DNA of 50,854 bases, taken from positions 1-50,854 of the forward strand of contig JAPJNA010000051.1 in NCBI GenBank assembly GCA_026461395.1, in the 5' to 3' direction. Every line of letters begins with the position of its first letter. The stretch's first letter is position 1. The notes under the pieces are model-generated. The model had not been told where the DNA came from. It did no database searches and saw nothing but the letters and a program-made list of their open reading frames with translations. Both the position numbers and the translations under genes were made by a program. Of the stretch, positions 1 through 6,122 are shown piece by piece. Origin of the DNA: Chthoniobacterales bacterium. GTDB lineage: Bacteria > Verrucomicrobiota > Verrucomicrobiia > Chthoniobacterales > UBA6821.

Positions 1-76
1 CCCAAGGGGGATCCAAGTAAGACCGAGGGATCAAATGGAATGAGCTCCGAGGATCGGAGCTGGAATGCCTGGCGGA

Positions 77-301
77 TCATCCCTGCAAGCTGGCTTGCGA
101 GAGTGAGTCGCAAGGCCTTCCTCCCCGCAGTGCCTTCGGCACTGCATCCATGCCATTGTGATCGTGCATTTCGCTAACAGCCCTCACCTTCCAGCCTAAT
201 AGGCTGTCATCAGTCCTTTTCAGAAAACTTTGCAAGTCCTTGGCTGTTTTCTTAGTGGTGAAATAACCCTCTGCCTCCCGGAGTATGATCTTACCATCCA
301 C
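77..301 (-). CDS. possible small hypothetical protein
   Basis: A 74-codon frame on the minus strand. The first 45 residues (Lys/Asp-rich, with LQSFLKRTDDSLLGWKV) look protein-like. The last 25 are Gly/Ser/Arg-rich and look like read-through into non-coding DNA. I recognise no domain, and it could be a decayed gene end. The flanking stretches 1-76 and 302-358 hold only short C/T-rich phrases and no gene that I can see. Confidence 0.22.
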   Translation of the reverse strand: MDGKIILREAEGYFTTKKTAKDLQSFLKRTDDSLLGWKVRAVSEMHDHNGMDAVPKALRGGRPCDSLSQASLQG

Positions 302-358
302 CCACAGGAAATAGCGAAGAGCCTTACTTTTTCACTTTTTCACCTTCGCACCTTCCCA

Positions 359-396
359 CTCAGTCACCATTCGCTTCGCGGCGAATGGTGACTGAG
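359..396. repeat. 16-bp perfect inverted repeat at the folB stop
   Basis: CTCAGTCACCATTCGC at 359-374 pairs perfectly with GCGAATGGTGACTGAG at 381-396 around a TTCGCG loop. The folB stop codon (TGA on the minus strand) lies inside the left arm. No T-run follows on either strand, so a standard intrinsic terminator is not shown. The arm sequence GCGAATGGTGACT recurs at about 427-439, inside folB. Confidence 0.6.
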
Positions 397-725
397 ACCC
401 ACTCTGTGTTTGGAAGGATGAACTTGCGAATGGTGACTTCGACCCAGCGCAGGCTGAACTCACTGAACAATGACTCGGCCAACTCATCGGCAAGCGTCTC
501 GATCAGCTTGCGGGGACGTGCTACGGAAATCTCTGCAACTCTCAGGCTCAACGCATGGTAGTCGACCGTCCGGGTGATGTCGTCGTGGAGTGACTCGGGT
601 TGGGCTAGCGCCGCAAACCGCAAGTCGATCAAAAGGCGTTGGGGGGACTCTCGCTCCTCCTCCGGCACACCCACGCGAGCTAAGACCTCCAGTCCCTGGA
701 TAACAATGATGCGTTCCGTACTCAT
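360..725 (-). CDS. folB: dihydroneopterin aldolase
   Basis: Cytosolic folate-pathway enzyme that converts 7,8-dihydroneopterin to 6-hydroxymethyl-dihydropterin and glycolaldehyde. The 121-residue length and T-fold pattern fit the family: an N-terminal IVIQGLEVLARVGVPEEER segment with the substrate-binding Glu region, a central DYHALSLRV, a LIETLADELAESL helix and a C-terminal VEVTIRKF strand with the conserved Lys. I use the ATG at 725 (MSTERI...) rather than the ORF-track start at 755, because family members begin just before the first strand and the longer form would overlap the upstream DUF721 gene. The C-terminus repeats a VxVTIR phrase and its stop codon lies in a long hairpin. No other folate gene is adjacent. 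Confidence 0.85.
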   Translation of the reverse strand: MSTERIIVIQGLEVLARVGVPEEERESPQRLLIDLRFAALAQPESLHDDITRTVDYHALSLRVAEISVARPRKLIETLADELAESLFSEFSLRWVEVTIRKFILPNTEWVSVTIRREANGD

Positions 726-732
726 TGCTTTC

Positions 733-1134
733 TTAAAGAATGAATTTGATATCACGGATCACCTTCTCCCCGAACTGCTCCCGGAGCTTCGAGATGATCT
801 GGGGCTTCCAGGTGCGGTCGAGTTCGTAGCGAACACTCGGTTGAATAACACGGATCATGAGAGTACCCGCGACTAAACGCTCCGGCTGGGAGTGCTTGGC
901 AATGAACTCCCCCACGATGCCGACCCAAGCCGCCGTGATATCAGCCTCCCTGATGCGAACATCGAGTCCGAGCTTGGGGAGAAGCTTCCCGAGCACATCC
1001 CCGATAGAAGTCGCCCGGTCCGGGCGTGTATCTTCAGGGAGTCCTCTCCACTCGAATGTCACCTTCTTGGCTGGTGACCACTTCTGGGGATAGCGACTGC
1101 CCGTATCACCTGCACCATGTCGAGGTGCGGCCAT
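733..1134 (-). CDS. DUF721 / DciA-like protein
   Basis: A 133-residue protein whose residues 40-130 match the DUF721 pattern: IGDVLGKLLPKLGL, then AAWVGIVGEFIAKHSQPERLVAGTLMIRV, then a basic C-terminal helix ending in IRDIKFIL. DciA proteins of this family help load the replicative helicase in bacteria that lack DnaC or DnaI. The helicase-loading role here is inferred from the family. The first 25 residues are low-complexity and basic, so the true start may lie slightly downstream. It sits 7 bp upstream of folB and 12 bp downstream of the ferredoxin, probably in one transcript. Confidence 0.65.
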   Translation of the reverse strand: MAAPRHGAGDTGSRYPQKWSPAKKVTFEWRGLPEDTRPDRATSIGDVLGKLLPKLGLDVRIREADITAAWVGIVGEFIAKHSQPERLVAGTLMIRVIQPSVRYELDRTWKPQIISKLREQFGEKVIRDIKFIL

Positions 1135-1146
1135 CGGTTTTGCTGA

Positions 1147-1377
1147 TTAGGCGTCGTTGCCGATCGCCTCAACAGGACAGCCTTCCATCGCTTCCGTGCA
1201 GAGAGCCACCTCTTCGGGAGTCTCTGGCTGCTTGAAGACATAGGAGTGACCTCCATCTTCGTTGCGCTTGAAGTTGGCGGGAGCCGTCTCGCGGCAGAGG
1301 TCGCAATCGATGCACTGGTCGTCGCAGTAGTAAGCGCCTGCGACATTCTCGGGATACTTGTTGGATACGTCAGCCAT
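1147..1377 (-). CDS. small ferredoxin (single Fe-S cluster type)
   Basis: A 76-residue acidic protein with four clustered cysteines (CDDQCIDCDLC, residues 18-28) and a distal C-x6-CPVEAI. This is the layout of small ferredoxins carrying one 4Fe-4S or 3Fe-4S cluster, where three or four Cys near the N-terminus and the Cys-Pro near the C-terminus bind the cluster. It probably carries electrons in the cytosol; the partner is unknown. It is divergent from hemQ with 89 bp between them, so the two may share a control region. It may be co-transcribed with the DUF721 gene and folB. Confidence 0.82.
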   Translation of the reverse strand: MADVSNKYPENVAGAYYCDDQCIDCDLCRETAPANFKRNEDGGHSYVFKQPETPEEVALCTEAMEGCPVEAIGNDA

Positions 1378-1466
1378 AGTGAGAAAAGGTTAAAAGCGCC
1401 TGACCCGATTGCAACGGTTTTTTCGCGACGCGTTGCCAAAACCTGCGGATTTGTCAGAATCCTCCC

Positions 1467-2303
1467 ATGAGCGACTCCCTCACTTCCCTTGCCCCGATCC
1501 TTCCAACCGAAGGGCGTCATGTCCTCCATCTCTTCTACAGCATGGAGCAGGAGCCCTGGAGCTACCTTGAGGCCTCTGAGCGGCGCAAGAGGCGCGACGG
1601 ATTGGCAAAGATCGTCAGGGAGATCCAAGCCCTCCCCGAGACTCAACTTCTCCCTTACAGCGTCGTGGGCCCTAAGGCCGATCTCGGATTCATGCTGGTG
1701 ACTCCGGATCTCCAGGTAGCCGACCGCTGCTCCAAACTGCTCGGCGAGGGACTCGGTGCCGGAATGCTGACTCCTACCTTCTCCTACTTCTCAATGACCG
1801 AGAGGAGCGAGTACACGACCTCCGAAGCGGAATACAGCGCCGAACTCAAGGCTGAGGGAATCGACCCGGAGAGCCCTGAATTCGCGACGAAAATCGCCGA
1901 ATTCCATGACCGCATGGACAAGTACATGCGTCGCCGTGTGGTTCCTGAGCTTCCCGATGCACAGGAGTGGCCTGTCTTCAGCTTCTACCCGATGTCGAAG
2001 CGCCGTCTGCCTCAGCTGAATTGGTACGGCCTCCCCTTTGAGGACCGGAAGCGACTCATGGCAGGCCATGCCAAAATCGGGCGGACCTACTCGGGACGGG
2101 TTCTTCAGCTCATCACCGGCTCGACCGGTCTGGATGATATGGAATGGGGAGTCACCCTCTTTGCAAAGACCACCAGCGAGATCAAGGCGATCGTCTACGA
2201 GATGCGCTTTGACGTGGTGAGCTCTCACTACGCGGAGTTCGGCGAGTTCTTCATCGGGATCCGGATGGACATTCCCGATCTCTGCAACCGGCTGAATCTG
2301 TGA
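1467..2303 (+). CDS. hemQ: HemQ-type coproheme decarboxylase (chlorite dismutase family)
   Basis: A 278-residue member of the chlorite dismutase/HemQ superfamily. HemQ converts coproheme III to heme b with peroxide, the last step of the coproporphyrin-dependent heme route. The C-terminal half has the family marks: FYPMSKRR with the catalytic-type Tyr, GRTYSGRVLQLITGSTGLDDMEWGVTLF, and MAGHAKIGR carrying the candidate proximal heme His. The N-terminal HVLHLFYSM segment is also typical. A true chlorite dismutase is less likely because of the YPMSK loop. The start is ATG at 1467 without an evident Shine-Dalgarno site. The stop overlaps the GTG start of larE (GTGA), so the two are translationally coupled. 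Confidence 0.82.
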   Translation: MSDSLTSLAPILPTEGRHVLHLFYSMEQEPWSYLEASERRKRRDGLAKIVREIQALPETQLLPYSVVGPKADLGFMLVTPDLQVADRCSKLLGEGLGAGMLTPTFSYFSMTERSEYTTSEAEYSAELKAEGIDPESPEFATKIAEFHDRMDKYMRRRVVPELPDAQEWPVFSFYPMSKRRLPQLNWYGLPFEDRKRLMAGHAKIGRTYSGRVLQLITGSTGLDDMEWGVTLFAKTTSEIKAIVYEMRFDVVSSHYAEFGEFFIGIRMDIPDLCNRLNL

Positions 2304-3136
2304 CCTTATCTTCCCAGAACTCGACTCTGGATTCTGATCTGGCCGCGAAGGAAGTCCTCCTTGAGGGGATTCTCTCCCGGCATGCTCCCCTGCTGATCGC
2401 CTATTCGGGAGGCGTCGACAGCACACTGCTACTGGCAATCGCCCATCGAACGCTGGGCAATCAAGTCACCGCCATCATCGCCGACTCACCCAGCCTGCCC
2501 CGTGCCTCGTTGAATGAAGCCGTCCGTGTAGCGAAGGAAATAGGCGCTCAACTTGAGTTGGTAGCCACCACGGAGCTGGAGGATCCACGCTATGCCGAGA
2601 ATCCGATGAACCGTTGCTACTTCTGCAAAGCTGAGCTCTTCACCCGGATGGATCAGGTCGCCCGGGAGCGGGGATTCGTTGCGATCGCGTACGGGGAGAA
2701 TGCCGACGACCCTGCCCATCTAAGGCCGGGCTCGCAGGCGGCGGCCGAGTTCTCCGTGATCGCCCCACTAAAAGAGGCGGGTCTCACCAAGGCCGATGTC
2801 CGTGCACTCTCCCGGAAGCTAGATTTACCGACCGCTGATGCACCGGCCCAGCCGTGTCTTAGCTCGCGCATCCCTCATGGCACACGAGTGACCAGTGAGG
2901 CGCTCGATTATGTGGAACGGGGTGAGGCGATCGTCCGTCAGTTCGGATTCAAGGTCTTCCGCGTCCGCTACGTGCCGCCGGAAGGAATGGAGGGAATTGA
3001 TCGTCCAGGCGCCAAGGTGCAGGTATCTCAAGAGGAAATGCCTCTTCTCGAATCAACGCGCTTCACACTTATCGCCGCCCTCTCGGCGAGCGGCTTCAGT
3101 AGGGTCGAGATCGATTCAACTCCACTACAAAGATAG
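2300..3136 (+). CDS. larE: ATP-dependent sulfur transferase LarE
   Basis: A 278-residue PP-loop protein of the LarE family, which makes the nickel-pincer cofactor of lactate racemase by inserting sulfur into an adenylylated pyridine dicarboxylate. The PP-loop SGGVDST is at residues 36-42, YGENADD near 131-137 and PCLSSRIPHG at 185-194, where C186 aligns with the sulfur-donor Cys. There is also RCYFC, giving C106 and C109. That makes a CxxC plus one Cys, the arrangement of LarE proteins thought to bind a 4Fe-4S cluster. The start is GTG, overlapping hemQ by 4 nt. No larA, larB or larC is visible in the window, so the substrate role is inferred. Confidence 0.85.
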   Translation: MTLSSQNSTLDSDLAAKEVLLEGILSRHAPLLIAYSGGVDSTLLLAIAHRTLGNQVTAIIADSPSLPRASLNEAVRVAKEIGAQLELVATTELEDPRYAENPMNRCYFCKAELFTRMDQVARERGFVAIAYGENADDPAHLRPGSQAAAEFSVIAPLKEAGLTKADVRALSRKLDLPTADAPAQPCLSSRIPHGTRVTSEALDYVERGEAIVRQFGFKVFRVRYVPPEGMEGIDRPGAKVQVSQEEMPLLESTRFTLIAALSASGFSRVEIDSTPLQR

Positions 3137-3149
3137 CGGAGGAAGGGGT

Positions 3150-3178
3150 TTAGGCTGAAGGCTGTTAGACTTTTAGGT
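3150..3178. repeat. 29-bp dispersed intergenic repeat, copy 1
   Basis: This 29-bp element (TTAGGCTGAAGGCTGTTAG...) matches 17650-17678 at 27 of 29 positions. Shorter relatives lie at 10271-10290, 31927-31946 and, inverted, 32015-32049. The stretch 3137-3229 also has a C/T-rich phrase of ATTCCCC and ATTACCC words just before the ispE stop. No gene is seen in it. Confidence 0.6.
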
Positions 3179-3229
3179 CAGAAGTTCCCCTTGCGATCTC
3201 CTGAGCTGCACCCCATTTCCTATTCCCCA

Positions 3230-4099
3230 TTAACCATTACCCATTCCCCACCCAGTTTCCGTTATCCACATCGTCTCTCCGAATTCGGAAAGGATCCCTT
3301 GTTTTAGAACAGTAATTTCCTCGTCAGAGGTTCCGGGCGAGATCACCGCCACCATCGTGGAGCCGGATCCTGTCATGAAGGCGGACTCGACGCCTGGTTG
3401 CTGGCGTAGCCAGGCTTTCATGACCGGCAGGAGGAGATACTTGTGAAAGACCGGGGCCTCGAGATCGTTCACAATTTCCAGATCTCCTAGAAATTGTTTC
3501 TCGGGCTGATCTGGCAGTTTTCCTGATTCCTTCAGCTCGGCATAGCGTTTGTAGGCGCATGCGGTCGGCACTGGGAAGGGTGGCTTGATCAGCAGGAGTC
3601 TTCGCTGGGGAATAGCGGAAGCCGTTTCCAAAATCTCACCCCTCCCCCGGCACCAGGCTGGGCCACTACCCAAAAAGAACGGGATATCGGAGCCAAGAGT
3701 CGCGGCGATCTGATGGAGCTCTTCATCAACCAGCGGGTGATCGAAGAGTTCGTTCAGTCCTTTCAGCACAGCGGCGGCATCACTGCTACCCCCACCCAAT
3801 CCCGCCCCATGAGGTATCCTCTTAAGCAGTGTGATGGCGATCCCATGATCGAGTCCCGTAGCGGCGCGGAAGGCCTCGGCAGCTTTCACGCAAAGGTTCT
3901 CGGCTCCTGTGGGTAGTTCGGGATCATTGCAGGTCAGGGTAATTCCGTGTCCCGTTCCATGGGAGACCTCGATAGTATCGGCCAGACCAATCGGAACCAT
4001 GAGTGTCTCCAGTTCATGAAAGCCGTCAGCTCTCTTCCCAAGGATGCGGAGAGAAAGGTTGATCTTGGCCGGAGCCACGAGTGAGATGGTCTGAGTCAC
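3230..4099 (-). CDS. ispE: 4-(cytidine 5'-diphospho)-2-C-methyl-D-erythritol kinase
   Basis: GHMP-family kinase of the MEP isoprenoid pathway that phosphorylates CDP-ME at the 2-hydroxyl. It shows LVAPAKINLSLRILGKRADGFHELET at the N-terminus, the ATP-binding GAGLGGGSSDAA loop near residue 105 and a C-terminal SAFMTGSGSTMVAV motif. The ORF track starts at ATG 4132. I prefer the GTG at 4099, because AAAGGA lies 6 nt upstream of it and the family starts right before the AxAKINL segment. The protein is then 289 residues. It is divergent from pyrF. Confidence 0.88.
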   Translation of the reverse strand: MTQTISLVAPAKINLSLRILGKRADGFHELETLMVPIGLADTIEVSHGTGHGITLTCNDPELPTGAENLCVKAAEAFRAATGLDHGIAITLLKRIPHGAGLGGGSSDAAAVLKGLNELFDHPLVDEELHQIAATLGSDIPFFLGSGPAWCRGRGEILETASAIPQRRLLLIKPPFPVPTACAYKRYAELKESGKLPDQPEKQFLGDLEIVNDLEAPVFHKYLLLPVMKAWLRQQPGVESAFMTGSGSTMVAVISPGTSDEEITVLKQGILSEFGETMWITETGWGMGNG

Positions 4100-4135
4100 G
4101 TTACGTCCTTTAGAACTTTTGAACTCTCTCATCGT

Positions 4136-4846
4136 GTGAAACTACCGTCCCGACCCCAAGACAAAATCATCATCGCTCTCGATGTTCCCGATACGGATGG
4201 AGCCCTGAGACTCATCGATTCCATAGCCGATCACGGCGAACCGCCAGCACTCTGCAAGATCGGTCTGGAGCTCTTCACGGCTGAGGGCCCCTCCGTGGTC
4301 AAGGCGGTAAAGGCGCGTGGGTGCGAGATCTTTCTCGATCTGAAATTTCATGACATTCCGAACACCGTCGCCCATGCCATCCGCTCGGCGGCAGGCCTTG
4401 GTGTCGCGATGACGACAATCCATGCAGTGGGTGGACTCGTCATGATGGAGGCCGCCGCAAAGGCCGCCGAGAAAATGGAGTTACTGATCCTTGCCGTCAC
4501 TGTCCTCACTAGCATGGACTCTGACCAACTCTCGGCAACAGGCATCAATGTGGAACCAAAGGAGCAGGTTCTGCGTCTTGCAGGAATCGCTGCAAAGGCA
4601 GGCATTGGAGGCATTGTCTGCAGTCCCCTTGAGATCTCGGCAATTCGTGAATCCTTTGATGAAAAACTCCGGATCGTCACTCCAGGTGTCCGTCCCATCT
4701 GGGCCGCTGCAGGAGATCAGAAGCGGGTCATGACCCCTGCTGAAGCCGTCGCAGCAGGTTCCGACTGGCTCGTGATCGGCCGCCCGATTACTGCCGCTGA
4801 GAATCCCAAGGAAGCTTACGCCAAAGTGGTTGCGGAGCTGAGCTAA
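4136..4846 (+). CDS. pyrF: orotidine 5'-phosphate decarboxylase
   Basis: Cytosolic TIM-barrel enzyme that decarboxylates OMP to UMP, the last step of pyrimidine synthesis. At 236 residues it is full length. It has IIALDVPD near the N-terminus, the catalytic FLDLKFHDIPNTV motif near residues 64-76 and a phosphate-binding VTPGVRP loop with DWLVIGRPIT near the C-terminus. The start is GTG at 4136. It is divergent from ispE; with the ispE start at 4099 the spacer is 36 bp. No other pyr gene is adjacent. Confidence 0.9.
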   Translation: MKLPSRPQDKIIIALDVPDTDGALRLIDSIADHGEPPALCKIGLELFTAEGPSVVKAVKARGCEIFLDLKFHDIPNTVAHAIRSAAGLGVAMTTIHAVGGLVMMEAAAKAAEKMELLILAVTVLTSMDSDQLSATGINVEPKEQVLRLAGIAAKAGIGGIVCSPLEISAIRESFDEKLRIVTPGVRPIWAAAGDQKRVMTPAEAVAAGSDWLVIGRPITAAENPKEAYAKVVAELS

Positions 4847-4885
4847 CAACTTGGTCTATAAAAAATCCTCAACTCCTTTCCCTCC

Positions 4886-5410
4886 ATGAAACTTTCAGGT
4901 CTTGAGTCAGTTTTTCGCTCACTCAACGGAGCGAACATACAATATCTGATTGTTGGGGGGGTCGCAGTGAATGCCCATGGTTACGGCCGTAGCACCTACG
5001 ATGTAGACATCGTTCTCGCGATGGATCCCGTCAATATAATCAGGACTTTCACCGTGCTTGGTGAGGCGGGGTACGCCCCAGTGGTTCCCGTCATACCCGA
5101 AGAATTTGCTGACCGGGATTCCCGGGAACGCTGGCGCAGGGAAAAAGGAATGGTTGTTCTACCAATGACCTCCGACCTCCTCCCTGATGCGCCGCTGGAT
5201 CTTTTTGTGACGGAGCCATTCGTGTTTTCCGAAGAATACGACTCTGCATTGTGGCTGGAACTGGCACCAGGCCTCAGTATCCCCGTGATCCGTCTGGAAA
5301 CCCTCCTCACCATGAAGAGGTCCTCGGGGCGCCCCAAGGACCTTGCGGATCTTGACGAACTCAACCTACTGTATGGAAAACCCTCGAGCTATGACGAAGA
5401 GCAATCGTGA
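4886..5410 (+). CDS. MNT-like nucleotidyltransferase domain protein
   Basis: A 174-residue protein with YLIVGGVAVNAHGYGRSTYDVDIV (residues 20-43). This is the GG-x-A-x-x-x-HG-x-x-R-x-T-x-D-x-D pattern of stand-alone nucleotidyltransferases related to AbiEii and MNT. The C-terminus has the LLTMKRSSGRPKDLADLDEL signature of this subgroup. Such proteins usually sit next to a small partner gene in toxin-antitoxin-like pairs. Here the partner starts at ATG 5391, overlapping by 20 nt. The substrate is unknown. It is the first gene of a three-gene cassette with the chimeric antitoxin-like gene and parE. Confidence 0.72.
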   Translation: MKLSGLESVFRSLNGANIQYLIVGGVAVNAHGYGRSTYDVDIVLAMDPVNIIRTFTVLGEAGYAPVVPVIPEEFADRDSRERWRREKGMVVLPMTSDLLPDAPLDLFVTEPFVFSEEYDSALWLELAPGLSIPVIRLETLLTMKRSSGRPKDLADLDELNLLYGKPSSYDEEQS

Positions 5411-5672
5411 GGACGGGGTCGACTGGAGCCTGACTACTCGGAAGGGTAGCCGACTACGCCAGCACCGCGAGTTCTTGGCCCTACCATTCCGCAGGAAGAT
5501 GGAACTGCTCGAAGAGCTGTGTGACCGAGCTGGAAAACTCAGTAATCTCTCGGAAATGCGGAAAAAGATCTCTCTTTTAGAAGGCATCGCCCGAGGTGAG
5601 AAAGCCGTTCAAGAGGGAAGAACTCTCTCCAACACAGATGCTAGAAAGCGTATGAAACGATGGCTGGCTTAG
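5391..5672 (+). CDS. antitoxin-like protein, apparently chimeric
   Basis: A 93-residue protein from ATG 5391; the ORF-track start at 5343 would reach deep into the upstream gene. Residues 10-45 (TTRKGSRLRQHREFLALPFRRKMELLEELCD) look like the small partner usually found beside this type of nucleotidyltransferase. Residues 60-93 (LEGIARGEKAVQEGRTLSNTDARKRMKRWL) look like the C-terminal toxin-binding part of a ParD/RelB-type antitoxin. It overlaps the upstream gene by 20 nt and parE by 13 nt, so tight coupling is likely. My reading is a fusion serving both neighbours; this rests on motif appearance only. Alternatively it is simply a ParE antitoxin with an unusual N-terminus. Confidence 0.6.
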   Translation: MTKSNREDGVDWSLTTRKGSRLRQHREFLALPFRRKMELLEELCDRAGKLSNLSEMRKKISLLEGIARGEKAVQEGRTLSNTDARKRMKRWLA

Positions 5673-5989
5673 GGAATGCCTCCCTGAGCATTACCTGGAC
5701 TGAGCCCGCGCTGGCGGATCTGGATCAGATCGCCGATTACATAGACCTGGATAAGCTCGATGCTGTAAAACGACTGGTCCATAGAGTTTTTGAATCGGTG
5801 GAGAGACTCGCTGACTTTCCTGAGTCAGGCTCCTGTCCCAAGGAATTGCGCGGAACCACTTACAGACACCTGGTGATTCCTCCCCTCCGTATTTTTTACC
5901 GACTTCAGGGTAACCAAATCTTCATCATCTACGTCATGCGGGGAGAGAGACTCTTTCATCTGGACGAATTAACTGGACGGGCAAAATGA
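5660..5989 (+). CDS. RelE/ParE-family toxin
   Basis: A 109-residue protein with the ParE fold pattern: ITWTEPALADLDQIADYI at residues 11-28, RLVHRVFESVERLADFPESG in the middle, then RHLVIPPLRIFYRLQGNQIFIIYVMRGER. The LRIFYRLQ strand followed by the C-terminal IxxVMRG strand is typical. Family members poison DNA gyrase (ParE) or cut mRNA (RelE); which applies here is not shown. The ATG overlaps the stop of the antitoxin-like gene by 13 nt. The stop overlaps a further short frame by ATGA. Confidence 0.8.
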   Translation: MAGLGNASLSITWTEPALADLDQIADYIDLDKLDAVKRLVHRVFESVERLADFPESGSCPKELRGTTYRHLVIPPLRIFYRLQGNQIFIIYVMRGERLFHLDELTGRAK

Positions 5990-6087
5990 TCTTTTTCAGC
6001 TGGCTCGAAATCAATCGCCTGGTTACCGCCATAGGCGATGCGAAAGCGGCTTCTGGACACGTCGTCGCCGAGGTTCCGGAAGGTTGA
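5986..6087 (+). CDS. possible 33-codon ORF coupled to parE
   Basis: A short frame that starts with ATGA overlapping the parE stop, begins MIFFSWLEINRLV and ends EVPEG. It is too short for the ORF track. The antisense strand of the same DNA (5956-6108) is also open for 50 codons and reads like a plausible peptide (FRNLGDDVSRSRFRIAYGG). One reading may be real, or the stretch may be the end of a mobile or decayed element. No function can be assigned. Confidence 0.25.
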   Translation: MIFFSWLEINRLVTAIGDAKAASGHVVAEVPEG

Positions 6088-6122
6088 CAGCAAAACATCG
6101 GGTAATTTTCACTCAACTCTTG

